Of a stretch of 64,000 bases of DNA, positions 10,301 through 18,503 are shown piece by piece. The stretch comes from Methylomicrobium sp. wino1. Its GTDB lineage: Bacteria > Pseudomonadota > Gammaproteobacteria > Methylococcales > Methylomonadaceae. The notes beneath the pieces were generated by a model. That model saw only the letters and a program-made list of their open reading frames with translations, ran no database searches and was not told the DNA's origin. Each line of letters begins with the position of its first letter. Position 1 is the first letter of the stretch. The position numbers and the translations under genes are program-made. The stretch covers positions 4,402,001 through 4,466,000 of the forward strand of contig NZ_CP024202.1 in NCBI RefSeq assembly GCF_003932755.1, given 5' to 3'.

Positions 10301-10375
10301 CCACAGATAAAAACGACCGGATTGGATGAAGTCCTGCGTGTTTTCCGGAACCCAAGCTCCATGTATGATATTCAT
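7313..10375 (-). CDS. SNF2-family helicase with DUF3670-type N-terminus (YwqA-like)
   Basis: 1020 residues. The C-terminal half is a complete SNF2 ATPase: Walker A DDMGLGKT near residue 565, Walker B DEAQ near 667, motif III LTGTPVENR, motif V LKAGGVGITLTRANHV and motif VI ATDRAFRIGQ near 950. The N-terminal ~500 residues match the bacterial SNF2-associated layout seen in YwqA-type proteins. These are cytosolic, ATP-driven DNA translocases implicated in repair, RNA-polymerase recycling or defence. The gene is followed without a gap by the SWIM protein. Nothing is truncated. The ATG at 10375 gives a good N-terminus (MNIIHGAWVPE). Confidence 0.9.
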   Translation of the reverse strand: MNIIHGAWVPENTQDFIQSGRFYLWVESDEVSSRLNNPVHPQHLQGQSCLDFLKKELAVSPVKEQGRLISLDLPTYQDQPLPSPELQHVKVDEPVTLQNWQVFAYPLPDPLKTINNIHFLCCYQAASSRLGSDFLFWYYFSQSLRHVFAKDQYIPLLLSKQSGKKIELYRRWQAVSSHHETLIHHSAACMPLSCSQHYEPESLLRHFAEVLIHELLAAAASEMPQVFTKKVQYEFLATILLQRQTVEPIRTCQQIPDDFKYWHQWQQKLLGSDSETGSSLQLGLQLIEADAEAIDEWRLIFFLSSHKDPSLKEDLADYWDDKGHFHKVMDQSFGQAIEQQILINLAQAARIYPKLWQGMESSEPDAVLLTMEEAFDFLKESAWILEDAGFKIVIPAWLTPKGRRRAKLRLRTSVKSKSASTSAQSHLSMESLTDYHYELAIGDEALNPEEWQQLVDSKAPLIHFRGQWMELDRDKMQEMLAFIQQQKTDMPELTVQELLRKLAEEEDSFELDVQDSLAQMLAKLSDHSQLELIDNPEKLNAQLRDYQKRGVAWLRYLESLGLNGCLADDMGLGKTMQVISLLVMEHEQNKFSPTLLVAPTSVIGNWQKEIEKFAPHLTTLIHHGSEREQDADAFKQLSLRHDLLITSYTLARKDSRLLSALHWRRVVLDEAQNIKNPKTAQTKAILKLTADSRLALTGTPVENRLMDLWSIFNFLNPGYLGKQAQFRKTYELPVQRDNDPVQSTVLKKLIQPFVLRRLKTDKAIIKDLPDKIENKIYCNLSKEQASLYEVVVQDVVTQLDEAEGIQRQGLMLSTLMKLKQICNHPSQFLQDGSAFTPERSHKLERIGEMLEEAMDQGDSVLVFTQFTEIGDQLERYLAHEKHYKTYYLHGGTPRSKREQMIGDFQDPETGPCVFILSLKAGGVGITLTRANHVFHFDRWWNPAVENQATDRAFRIGQKKNVFVHKFVTLGTLEERIDQMIADKQKMADSIVGNDESWLTKLDNQAFKELIALNKYSVMEG

Positions 10376-10453
10376 TAAAACTGTCGGTGTGATAAGGATA
10401 AAGAAAAATAGGGATGGCGGAGCAATAAATGCCCCGTGAACTCAATACCCACT

Positions 10454-10504
10454 GTATACTTCGCGCGGTCATATTTGCGGCTTTTATGGCAATGCTATTT
10501 TGTT
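10454..10504. repeat. dispersed 45-50 bp repeat, copy A
   Basis: Block TATACTTCGCGCGGTCATAT followed by TTGCGGCTTTTATGGCAATG. Copies with a few changes are at 38239-38284 and 43184-43236. Each sits just upstream of, or between, genes. Function unknown. Confidence 0.7.
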
Positions 10505-10563
10505 CGACACTTCCATGATTGTAATGGGTAGACCGAGTCGGAAACCGGCAGTAGCGTAGATCT

Positions 10564-11403
10564 TCATAATCGCCCTAACAAATCGGCTTTTTTGGCTTTG
10601 TATTCATCTTCAGTCAATATGCCTTTATTTTTCAAATCAGTCAGCTTTTCGATAATCACAAAAATGTCCTCTTCATGACTGGATGCCGGCTTATTGGGTA
10701 CCGCTGGCTGCTGGTCAGATGACGACTTGGCTTCCCGTGGCACGTTGTCCACCGAAATCACAGGCAAACTGTTTACGTCGACCAAACCGTATTGACTGGC
10801 AAAAGACAAAGAACCGCCTACCGACTGTTGCTGAGAAAACCCACTAATTTGATGATCCAGCGTGTCGTAAAGCGTTACATGCCCATTGGCTTCAATCGCT
10901 AACCGGTGAATAGTCGCAAAATAGGCATAACGTACATTGTTTTGTGCCCCTGTACTATTTGGAAATTGTAAGCCGGTTGGCCACCAGTTTGCGGACTGAT
11001 TATTTGAAGGCGGGACGAATAAGCTAACTGGCCTCGACGGCCCGTTGCTATTTTGCTGCTGTTGGCCTCCGGAATAATTGCTTTGTTGCTGAGATCCTTG
11101 CGATTGCGACTGGAAAGACCCCGTTTGAAGCAAATTCGTCTGGCTCGCGACTAAATCGGACAATTCTTGACACAATCCGGCGATGGAGTTTTTGAGTTGG
11201 TTATTGAACATATCGCCCACCATAATCATTCCTCCACGCATCCATTGCCCCGAGCCGCCGAATTCAGGATGATTGAATTGAGCCATCGATCCGTTGCCAT
11301 TGATCACGGATTGCAGGAGGCTGAACACCGCATCAAAGCTAAAATGATAACGCTGAGCGAGTTGATTGATAATTGAAGAGCCTTCCGGCGTAAGCTGATT
11401 CAT
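10564..11403 (-). CDS. SHOCT-domain protein with Q/S/N-rich linker
   Basis: 279 residues from ATG 11403 (a TTG at 11481 would add 26). The C-terminal ~35 residues are a SHOCT motif: VIIEKLTDLKNKGILTEDEY followed by KAKKADLLGRL. SHOCT is a short alpha-helical oligomerisation element found at protein ends. The N-terminal part (QLTPEGSSIINQLAQRYHFS) is helical, and a Q/S/N/G-rich low-complexity linker lies near residues 90-125. No enzyme domain is seen. The conserved N-terminal pattern with GGSGQWMRGGMIMVGDMF suggests a structural or membrane-associated role, but I cannot assign a function. It stands alone upstream of the helicase. Confidence 0.7.
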   Translation of the reverse strand: MNQLTPEGSSIINQLAQRYHFSFDAVFSLLQSVINGNGSMAQFNHPEFGGSGQWMRGGMIMVGDMFNNQLKNSIAGLCQELSDLVASQTNLLQTGSFQSQSQGSQQQSNYSGGQQQQNSNGPSRPVSLFVPPSNNQSANWWPTGLQFPNSTGAQNNVRYAYFATIHRLAIEANGHVTLYDTLDHQISGFSQQQSVGGSLSFASQYGLVDVNSLPVISVDNVPREAKSSSDQQPAVPNKPASSHEEDIFVIIEKLTDLKNKGILTEDEYKAKKADLLGRL

Positions 11404-11496
11404 TGAATTTTCCGCCAAAGTATAAAATTGAGAGCTTTTACTTCTTGCTATTTCCGATAAATGATCCGAACCATGAAGCAATAGATTACAAGGCTT

Positions 11497-11557
11497 CCCA
11501 CTTAAGGCGGGACAAAAGCACTAAGGATTAACCTTAAACTGTCCCGCGTTAAGTGGG
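11497..11557. repeat. 18-bp-arm inverted repeat
   Basis: Arms CCCACTTAAGGCGGGACA (11497-11514) and TGTCCCGCGTTAAGTGGG (11540-11557) flank a 25-base loop, just upstream of the SHOCT gene. It has no U-tract, so it is more likely a mobile palindrome than a terminator. Confidence 0.6.
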
Positions 11558-12078
11558 TAGCCGATTCAAATTGCATGACGTCGGGATACAAGTATCGGTC
11601 AAACTGTCGTTTGTTGGTAAAAGCCCACCCTGTCATCAAAGTTAAGCCTTTACATTGGCACCCAGGCTATATGGATGCCTTCATATCAGTGTCATCCCTG
11701 GTTTCCGGGAATCCATTCTGGAATCATGTTTTTGGTTAACTCAATGGCAGTGAGGTAAGGTTTAGCCTATGGAAAGATTGAGACGATTTTCTTGCTTTGT
11801 CAATAGCTTTCCTAAAACTATTGGGAGTCAATAAAATGTCCGGTTTTTATCTCGTTCCCACCGCTCCAGCGTGGGAACGGTTGGAGTCGCAGGTACCAAC
11901 GGCTCAGTCTTAAACGGTGCGACCTATCGTGACAGGAGCGTTGCGATTGTTCTAATCCTACCCGTGCGAATCCGTATTTGTACAGAAAAGCTTGCTCGAA
12001 CTCGTCTTATGACGGGGTACGCAGCTAGGGTCACTCAGGTAACTGCCGGTAAATGTCAACGTAGTTGTCGCATAAATT
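11558..12078. other. gene-free stretch with degenerate repeats
   Basis: Holds the palindrome CGTTCCCACCGCTCC / AGCGTGGGAACG near 11853-11880, a motif common in proteobacterial intergenic DNA. No gene, RNA gene or promoter that I can support is present. It leads into the Uma2 pseudogene and may contain that gene's decayed 5' part. Confidence 0.5.
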
Positions 12079-12540
12079 AAACATGAATTCGTGGCAGGTG
12101 AAATTTTCGCGATGACCGGCACCAGCGATAACCATGACATTATTTCCCTAAATATTGCTTTTATATTGCGCGAGCACTTACACGGCACACCCTGCCGTGT
12201 GTTCATGTCCGACTTTCAATTAAAAGTCGACTCAACAGACGCCTTTTTTTATCCTGCGGAACTGCCACGGACAGTCATTTCCGGGAAAAACCGAAACTGG
12301 TGATCGAGGTTTTATCCGATTCTACGGATAAATACGATAGAGAAGATAAGCGCCTGATGTACTAGTCAATCTAAAGCCTGCAGGAATACGTGCTGGTTGC
12401 GCAAAGCTTTATGGACATGCGCGTGTTGCGGCGTGCCACCCGTGGCTGGGAAATGTCAATTTACACAGATGGTGCGAGAATCCCCTAGCACTCGGTGGAG
12501 TATGAGATTGCCATCGAGCAGATTTATGAATCAGCTTGAA
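12079..12540 (+). pseudogene. Uma2-family (DUF820) endonuclease remnant
   Basis: The translation starts KHEFVAGEIFAMTGTSDNHD, the hallmark opening of Uma2 proteins, and continues through the conserved FMSDFQLKV. It is then broken by a frameshift near 12280-12300. The next conserved block, KLVIEVLSDSTDKYDREDK, follows in another frame, then in-frame stops near 12362, 12370 and 12487, and the remnant ends with YEIAIEQIYESA. The gene is clearly dead. An intact paralogue is at 42575-43141. Confidence 0.8.
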
Positions 12541-12654
12541 TGAGTAGAGTCGATATCGGTAAGGAGTCTCCAAACGTTCCGCAAGAGCCCTCTGTGTCAA
12601 TATACCTGAGACACCGTCCCATAAAACTAGCAAGTTCATAAGTAGCGAAAAGGT

Positions 12655-12789
12655 TATATTTATACCTATCGCACTTCAAATTTCGGTATTAACGTATAGA
12701 AGTGCTGGGGTGTTCGGCAAAGCTTTGACAGCATGGATGCTGTAATAAAGCCTTTCATTTTCCGGGGCAATGCCAAGCCTTCATGAACG
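12655..12789. repeat. dispersed repeat, second copy of the 6331 family
   Basis: Begins TTTATACCTATCGCACTTCA and includes GTGCTGGGGTGTTCGGCAAA, matching 6331-6455 and, more weakly, 59769-59820. It ends against the muramidase gene and so lies at the left edge of the accessory island. Confidence 0.6.
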
Positions 12790-13782
12790 TTAGGTTGATT
12801 GCATCAAAACCTTAAACTCACGGTGCCAGCGGGCAAGTTGCTCATGATAATGATGGGCTTCGTATTTCGGTCCGTTGTAATACCTGGCGACACTCCGAAA
12901 ATCGGCTTCTTCAGGCTTTGCTTTTTTTACCGCGTCTTTTCTACCGGTTAGAAATCTCGCAACAAAAGCCACCTGTTGCTCGGCCGGCGCGGTGAAAAGT
13001 TCCATCGCCGATTTTGCTCCGACCATTTTGAAATTGGCTCCCATGATCTGTCCTAATCCGAGACTCATCGATTGCATGCGCAGCTCTTCCAACGACGTGT
13101 CGGGATGTTGTTTGTTCAAACGCGACAAGTAATGCTGTTCGAATCTCGGCCTTATGACGCCGGCAGTTTCTTGGCGTATGATCGCTAATATCCATTCGGG
13201 GCGGACTGTAACGCTTTTTTCCTGCTCGACTTGTTGCGATGCCTGTTGCGCCATCGCACCGTAGCGGTCGAGAATACACCTGCAATCCAAAAACCGGTTT
13301 TTATGCAATGCGTTCAGATGAAAGATCGCATCATCGAAGCGGCCGGTCATAATGTGTCTGTTATCGATCCAATCCAATGCAACAATCAACATTTTTTCCA
13401 ACGCCGCTAAGGTTAACTTGGCGTCCGGTATCACCGTTATCAGTGATTGCGCAGTATTCCATCGGCAATCGTAACAGAGTATTTTGCGATTCAACTTCGG
13501 ATTTAAATCGTGCTCAAACTGAAATTGCGCAACGCCGCGATTGGTTCCTCGTCCGAAATCGCCGTCGATCGTAAAAGACCCTCCCGACGAAGTCGAATAG
13601 CCCAAAAAAATCAGCAAGCGCTGAACGGCTTTGATGCCGCCCTCCCCCGCCGACGCACGCGTCAGATTCTCATCGCCCTGTAATAAGCGGTTTAAATCGG
13701 CGCGCCATTGAGTAGCGTCATCATCGGGATGATTGATAATGCGTTTGATCCGGGAATCTTCGATCAAATTATCGACTGTCAT
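12790..13782 (-). CDS. PG-binding + N-acetylmuramidase (DUF3380) protein
   Basis: 330 residues. Residues ~46-95 form a PG_binding_1 domain (EGGIKAVQRLLIFLGY ... FTIDGDFGRGT). Residues ~150-325 match the N-acetylmuramidase/DUF3380 fold: IRQETAGV with likely catalytic Glu205, the RFEQH motif at 213-217, then GLGQIMGANFKMVG and the aromatic YYNGPKYEAHHYH segment. This domain cleaves glycan strands and is typical of phage endolysins. There is no signal peptide, so it would act only after release or export. It is the last gene of the co-directional island, 41 bases after the membrane protein, which suggests it is a lytic effector or shares a transcript; that is inference. Confidence 0.8.
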   Translation of the reverse strand: MTVDNLIEDSRIKRIINHPDDDATQWRADLNRLLQGDENLTRASAGEGGIKAVQRLLIFLGYSTSSGGSFTIDGDFGRGTNRGVAQFQFEHDLNPKLNRKILCYDCRWNTAQSLITVIPDAKLTLAALEKMLIVALDWIDNRHIMTGRFDDAIFHLNALHKNRFLDCRCILDRYGAMAQQASQQVEQEKSVTVRPEWILAIIRQETAGVIRPRFEQHYLSRLNKQHPDTSLEELRMQSMSLGLGQIMGANFKMVGAKSAMELFTAPAEQQVAFVARFLTGRKDAVKKAKPEEADFRSVARYYNGPKYEAHHYHEQLARWHREFKVLMQST

Positions 13783-13822
13783 AAGGTTACCTCTCGTAGT
13801 TGAATATCGAACGAATTGGCGA

Positions 13823-15376
13823 CTATGAAAGCAAGGTCGTCAACACCTCTCCCTCAAGTTTCTTTCCGTGCACTTCACTGTCTATCCAGACGATTTTTGT
13901 CGCGCAATCGGACAGTAAACGGTCGGCCGCTTGTTTATCGGTCTTACCATCGAACAACAGAACTATTTTATGCAAATGCACTTGAGCTGAAAGGACGGTC
14001 AATTCGTGCGTACAGCCTTGACGATTTGGCGTATAGCCGCGTAGATCCATTAATACACAAGCGGACTGCTCGACCAAAGCCGCCAAGACCGTCTTCCAGG
14101 TATGATCGAAACAATAAAACTCGTTGATTCGATAACGTCCGTCCGGATCGGCTTGCAGATCCGGATCTCGTATTGTCTCGTTCAATTGTTCGCCGCTATT
14201 GATAAAACGATCCTGCAGCCGGCCATTCAGAAAAGCGAACAATTCGTCCGGCTCCAGCGTGCGTAAAGCCAAATCCGAACCTGCGATCATCAGCGTATTC
14301 CCCGAATAGCGCCATCGTTCGAGAACGCTATCGAACAAAACGCCGATTTCGTCATCGCTGCGAAAAACGCGCAGCAGTAACAATGACGGCGGCTGGTGTC
14401 GTGGGCGCAATGATACATTCATCAACAGTATGCCGATGGGAATCACAGCCCACACCGATAATATGCCGTAAGCCGCCAAGCCCACTTGATGGCTCAATAC
14501 CATCGCTTGAAATATCAAGGCTATTGTCCATAGCCCCGTGATCAGATAAAGGGGCTCCGAAAAATATTTGCTCTGATACGCCTGCGCGACTCGACCGGCC
14601 AGCCACCGCACCGGATAAATCGCGATCAGCCATGGCGCGATAATGAACAGGATAAAGACAACATATGCGTTGGTCGACGACACCCAATCGATGAGCCAGT
14701 CCGCTTCGTCTTCGATCAGCATCGCCAAACCATTCAAACTTAGCAACGAGGCCATCGTCAGAAGAAAAAAAACGGTCAGCAGATAAGGCGCCACCGCGCG
14801 AAGCTTTGCTCCGGTCATAAAGAAAACGAAAACCAGCAATGGCACTTGTTGTCCGAAAAGCCAGAACGAAAAATTCGACCAGTCTTGTTGTTCGCCGGAA
14901 TTCAGACGCACCAACAGGCCGGCGAGACTCATATACGCCAGAGACAAAATCACGATTTTCCAGCGCGGCCAACGTTCCAGAAGCCCGATGCTCGGCACGG
15001 CGGGCCAGGCATACACCCACGTCAATAAAATAAATCTTCGCCAACTGAAGCCATCTTCGACATAGATCGCTTGAGCTACATAAGCAATAAACCCCGCCAA
15101 AACGACCGAAATAAACGTAAAAGCCAAGTAAAGCAGCCATCGGGCCGAGCGGTTTTGCCGAGCCAGATCAAACGTTTCGATTTGCCGACTCCCCCGGACT
15201 TCTGCCGTCGCCATCGCTATTTCCGAAGAAGCAGATTGTTCAACCGGAGCCAATCCGCTATTCATCAAAGCCAAAACTATTTCCGCGTATTTATTGGCTA
15301 CCACGGAACCGGCAACCCAAGCCAACAGGGCCGCAATCAGCAACGCAAAAAAAATGTGTCCGTCGATGACGCTCAT
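13823..15376 (-). CDS. polytopic membrane protein with cytosolic TIR-like C-terminal domain
   Basis: 517 residues. I count about eight to nine hydrophobic helices between residues 8 and 325 (for example 8-26, 83-104, 116-133, 175-217, 236-262, 283-325). The last ~185 residues are soluble and alternate strands and helices: SLLLLRVFRSDDE, NTLMIAGSDLALRTL, CVLMDLRGYTPNRQGCTHEL, KIVLLFDG. That order, with a strand-loop-Cys-x-x-Glu helix, resembles TIR-like or DUF4062-like signalling domains; this is inference, not a family match I can prove. The start codon ATG at 15376 lies inside the end of a MITE-like element and has no Shine-Dalgarno, so expression or the true N-terminus may have been altered by insertion. 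It is followed by the muramidase gene. Confidence 0.65.
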   Translation of the reverse strand: MSVIDGHIFFALLIAALLAWVAGSVVANKYAEIVLALMNSGLAPVEQSASSEIAMATAEVRGSRQIETFDLARQNRSARWLLYLAFTFISVVLAGFIAYVAQAIYVEDGFSWRRFILLTWVYAWPAVPSIGLLERWPRWKIVILSLAYMSLAGLLVRLNSGEQQDWSNFSFWLFGQQVPLLVFVFFMTGAKLRAVAPYLLTVFFLLTMASLLSLNGLAMLIEDEADWLIDWVSSTNAYVVFILFIIAPWLIAIYPVRWLAGRVAQAYQSKYFSEPLYLITGLWTIALIFQAMVLSHQVGLAAYGILSVWAVIPIGILLMNVSLRPRHQPPSLLLLRVFRSDDEIGVLFDSVLERWRYSGNTLMIAGSDLALRTLEPDELFAFLNGRLQDRFINSGEQLNETIRDPDLQADPDGRYRINEFYCFDHTWKTVLAALVEQSACVLMDLRGYTPNRQGCTHELTVLSAQVHLHKIVLLFDGKTDKQAADRLLSDCATKIVWIDSEVHGKKLEGEVLTTLLS

Positions 15377-15677
15377 CGTTATACATAAGTCATAAATTAT
15401 CCTTTTGCAATCTTAGCCAATGTGGCTTCGATACCATTTATTGTCACTTAACACTCTCGGCCTCGAAATCGCGATCAGGGGATCGATCCCACAAAGCATA
15501 CGCCGCGCTCCCTGTGGGAGCGAAGCCCTCGTCGTCCATCACCTAGCGTTAGTTGAGGGAAAGCCGCTAACGCTCATACACCAATAGCCATTTCGGACGA
15601 CACGGCAACCTAGCGCTCGGTCACTGCTTTTTGCACAATAGACATATTTATACTTGTGTATAACGGCAAGCGCCGAG
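15371..15677. repeat. MITE-like element, copy 2
   Basis: The left end GCTCATCGTTATACATAAGT matches copies 1 and 3, followed by CTTCGATACCATTTATTGTC and the GATCCCACAAAG / TGTGGGAGCG core. The right end near 15654-15677 is a weaker inverse (ACTTGTGTATAACGGCAAG). The left terminal repeat overlaps the ATG of the membrane-protein gene. The rest of the 435-base gap (15678-15811) shows nothing else I can name. Confidence 0.75.
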
Positions 15678-15811
15678 CGTGGGAACCATGAAATCCATAA
15701 CAAGTTATTGAATTAACTTCTTATTCTTCATGACCTCATGGTGAAATGCTTTTTCTAGGATTAAAGGACTCAATCGATACCCGATTGTTGGACCTCAAGG
15801 AATCCAAGCGC

Positions 15812-18412
15812 TCATTTCAAACTCAGCAACCGCACCAATCGGCCCCGTTTCAAAAACAGTCGATCGAAAATCATCAAATGCAATTTAGCCATGACGTAAC
15901 CTGTCAACGCAACCGCAACCTTGATGACGATACTGCGCACTTCTTCCTTAGGGTTCAACCACTTCATCGCCGGTAAAAATAATGCCGCGACGAGGCCCAA
16001 CAGCGCGATGATCAAGCCGCCGACCGACATCGAGAATACGACACTATGCCATTGCGCGGCTATGACTTTGATCAATCCCCACAGTAATAAACCGATAGCG
16101 GCAAACGCAGCGATTTTCAAGCCGGTTATCAAATGCCATGCCTTGAAGAACAAGCCTCTGCCGACTTTCAATTGCAATTCCAGATCCTTTCTTTGCGCCG
16201 TCACCTGTGGTCCTGGAGTTTCGGTCAGAAGGTCTTTCAATTTCAAGAACTCCCAATTTCTTTGGAGTTTTGCATCGATGTCGAAATCGCCCCAAGTCCC
16301 GAGCTTGCCTTCTTTCTCATGTCGGCTTTGCAAATCCTTCAATTGCTGATCCGCCATCAAATAACCGCTGGCCATCAACGAGCATGCTTCCACCTCGGTA
16401 AACGAATCCAAATCGGTGCGAAGCCCTGCGATTTTTTCCTGTAAATCCTTCGCGATACCGTATGATGTCATGGCTTCTTCGCAAGCATGTTCGCTGGGAT
16501 TGTCGCAGTCGATCCAGTCCAACGGTTGTGGTGCCAAATCCTTTCCCGTATGTACAAAAAACACGCCTTCCAATGCCCTGCTATCCAGGCGCGTCTGTAA
16601 GTCCTGATACTGTGCTTCGCGAATTCTGTCCTGCAACACCGAAACGGTTCGCAGCACCACTCCGCCCGGGTCGTCGGCCGGATTCTCCGAATCGTTCAAT
16701 TGTCCACTGGCGTCGCTGCATAAAATCAGCGTGCATCCCTCAGCCAGTAAACCTTGCAGACCTTGATTATCGTAGACGCCGCCGTCGACCAATTTGACCG
16801 AGCGATCCGGATACAAACCCTCCAATACGAGCGGTTCGAACAAGCCGGGCACACAAGAAGACGCCGCCGCGGCATAGCCCAATCTGAAATGTTTGAGACT
16901 GTCTTCCGGCGCTTGACGATAATACAGGCGGCGATAACGTTCGTTGCTGTCTATGTCGATCATGCCCGGCGGCTCGCCCATCCAACTGGCGGTAAAGAAC
17001 CAGTTATGGCCGGAATTCAGCGAAGTGGTATTCAACATCAATATCGGCACCTTGGCCCGCCTCCGCCAGTTATGAGCGTTGGGTCTGAAGTCTTTATCCT
17101 TGAACTTGCCGTGCGCAGGCTCCACCTTCAAATCATCCATTCGACGCGGTTGGCTACTTTTACCGTCGCCGACCATCGAATACAGTTTCTTTTCGTAGAG
17201 ATCACCTATCTTGTGGCTACGCGTATAGCGTTTGGAAAACAACATCTTGACGTTATCGATAAAATTGTTGAACGCCTGCATGCGAATATTGCTTTGTACG
17301 CCACGCAAAAAATCATTTTGCAGCTTTTCGATGACATCCAAATAATCATCACGACCCAATTTCTTGGTCGGATCCTCCAACAGTTTTTGCACTTCCAAAT
17401 AATACTGAGCGCCTAAAATACTGCCGCCCGAGACGGTCGACAGCACATCTATGCCGCGCAGCGCATCGACCTCTGCCAGCCTAGCCATTACACCCAAATG
17501 AAAAAACGACGCACGGAATCCGCCACCCGATAAAGCCAAACCGACCTTGCCGCGATAGCACATCAAGGCATTGGCTGTTTCATCCCCTAACAGTTGATGC
17601 AATGCTTGCCATGCTTCATGCCAAACATCCGGTTTATCTTTTTCGTCGGGCACATCGAAGCCTTGATTTTTCGCCAGACTCACCAATTGCCTCAAGGTGG
17701 ATTGCAGCTCCCATTCTTTAGGTTTAGTTGCACGCGCCTTGGCCAGCCATTGCCCCGCTTCGGTATAATTTTTCAGACCTAAACAAGCCTCACCGATCGT
17801 GACCAAAAACCAATAATTTTCGGTTAGACCGGGCTCGTTTTGTCGAGCCAATAAATTTCCCAAAACTTTTTTGCGCAGATCCGACGCCTCTTTTCGAAAT
17901 TTTGGCGCTTCCTTGGTCTTGATGCCGTTTCTTTTTTCCAGGCCTTCGGCGCGCGCCGCGAGTAAATCCAAGATGTATGCCGCGTTATTCGCAGCATAAC
18001 CCAAATCCCGATCCGGATCGGTTTCAAAAGCTGTCCGGTAAAACGACAGGCTTTCATAAAGGTGGTCGATCTGCCCGCAGAATTCCCAAAGCTTTTTATA
18101 AACCGCTCCACCCAACGACAAGGTTTCGGAGTCTCGTTTTTTCGAGTCGCGTAAACCGATCGATTCCAGCAATGCCAATGCTTCTTCGAAGCGATGCTTG
18201 GGATAGCGTTCTTCGTCCTTATAGGTGCATAAGGCCAATTGTTGAACGACCCAAATATCGTCCGGATAATGGTCACGCGTCTTTTCCAACAACCTGCGCG
18301 CCTTGCCGAATTCCAGCTCACCCTTAAGTTTGCTTATCAGTTCTTTTAAACCGGGTAAGTCCGGAAATTCGCTTCCCGATAAAATGTTGTCCGCCGTTTC
18401 GATTACGTTCAT
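15812..18412 (-). CDS. TRAFs-binding/TPR + patatin-like phospholipase with C-terminal membrane helices
   Basis: 866 residues. Residues 1-~260 are helical repeats that match the MAP3K TRAFs-binding (DUF4071) type module, including VVQQLALCTYK and ETLSLGGAVYKKLWE, also found in the 27668-28978 protein. Residues ~288-600 are a patatin/cPLA2-like hydrolase: oxyanion loop SGGGFRAS at 295-302, nucleophile Ser331 in VSGGSILG, catalytic Asp543 in LVDGGVYDNQG. Two or three hydrophobic helices follow (762-782, 791-815, 826-846), so the enzyme is probably anchored to the inner membrane. Patatins hydrolyse phospholipids and serve as membrane-damaging effectors in several bacterial defence systems. AAGAGGG precedes ATG 18412. 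It lies 91 bases after the STAND gene. Confidence 0.85.
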   Translation of the reverse strand: MNVIETADNILSGSEFPDLPGLKELISKLKGELEFGKARRLLEKTRDHYPDDIWVVQQLALCTYKDEERYPKHRFEEALALLESIGLRDSKKRDSETLSLGGAVYKKLWEFCGQIDHLYESLSFYRTAFETDPDRDLGYAANNAAYILDLLAARAEGLEKRNGIKTKEAPKFRKEASDLRKKVLGNLLARQNEPGLTENYWFLVTIGEACLGLKNYTEAGQWLAKARATKPKEWELQSTLRQLVSLAKNQGFDVPDEKDKPDVWHEAWQALHQLLGDETANALMCYRGKVGLALSGGGFRASFFHLGVMARLAEVDALRGIDVLSTVSGGSILGAQYYLEVQKLLEDPTKKLGRDDYLDVIEKLQNDFLRGVQSNIRMQAFNNFIDNVKMLFSKRYTRSHKIGDLYEKKLYSMVGDGKSSQPRRMDDLKVEPAHGKFKDKDFRPNAHNWRRRAKVPILMLNTTSLNSGHNWFFTASWMGEPPGMIDIDSNERYRRLYYRQAPEDSLKHFRLGYAAAASSCVPGLFEPLVLEGLYPDRSVKLVDGGVYDNQGLQGLLAEGCTLILCSDASGQLNDSENPADDPGGVVLRTVSVLQDRIREAQYQDLQTRLDSRALEGVFFVHTGKDLAPQPLDWIDCDNPSEHACEEAMTSYGIAKDLQEKIAGLRTDLDSFTEVEACSLMASGYLMADQQLKDLQSRHEKEGKLGTWGDFDIDAKLQRNWEFLKLKDLLTETPGPQVTAQRKDLELQLKVGRGLFFKAWHLITGLKIAAFAAIGLLLWGLIKVIAAQWHSVVFSMSVGGLIIALLGLVAALFLPAMKWLNPKEEVRSIVIKVAVALTGYVMAKLHLMIFDRLFLKRGRLVRLLSLK

Positions 18413-18503
18413 AAAGCCCTCTTGTTATTATTGTTTAACCACGTTGATTGCCCCTTCCGGATTGAATCCTGACTCGGCGAGGGCGATCCATCGCACCAAA
18501 GTT

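Noticed and set aside
11497-11557. inverted repeat as a terminator
   Set aside because: No T-run on either strand and it lies upstream of the nearest gene.
14352-15140. 262-codon ORF in another minus-strand frame
   Set aside because: Shadow of the membrane-protein gene; composition rich in Arg/Ser/Gly and no domain features.
16754-17416. 220-codon plus-strand ORF
   Set aside because: Antisense to the patatin gene, whose motifs are intact.
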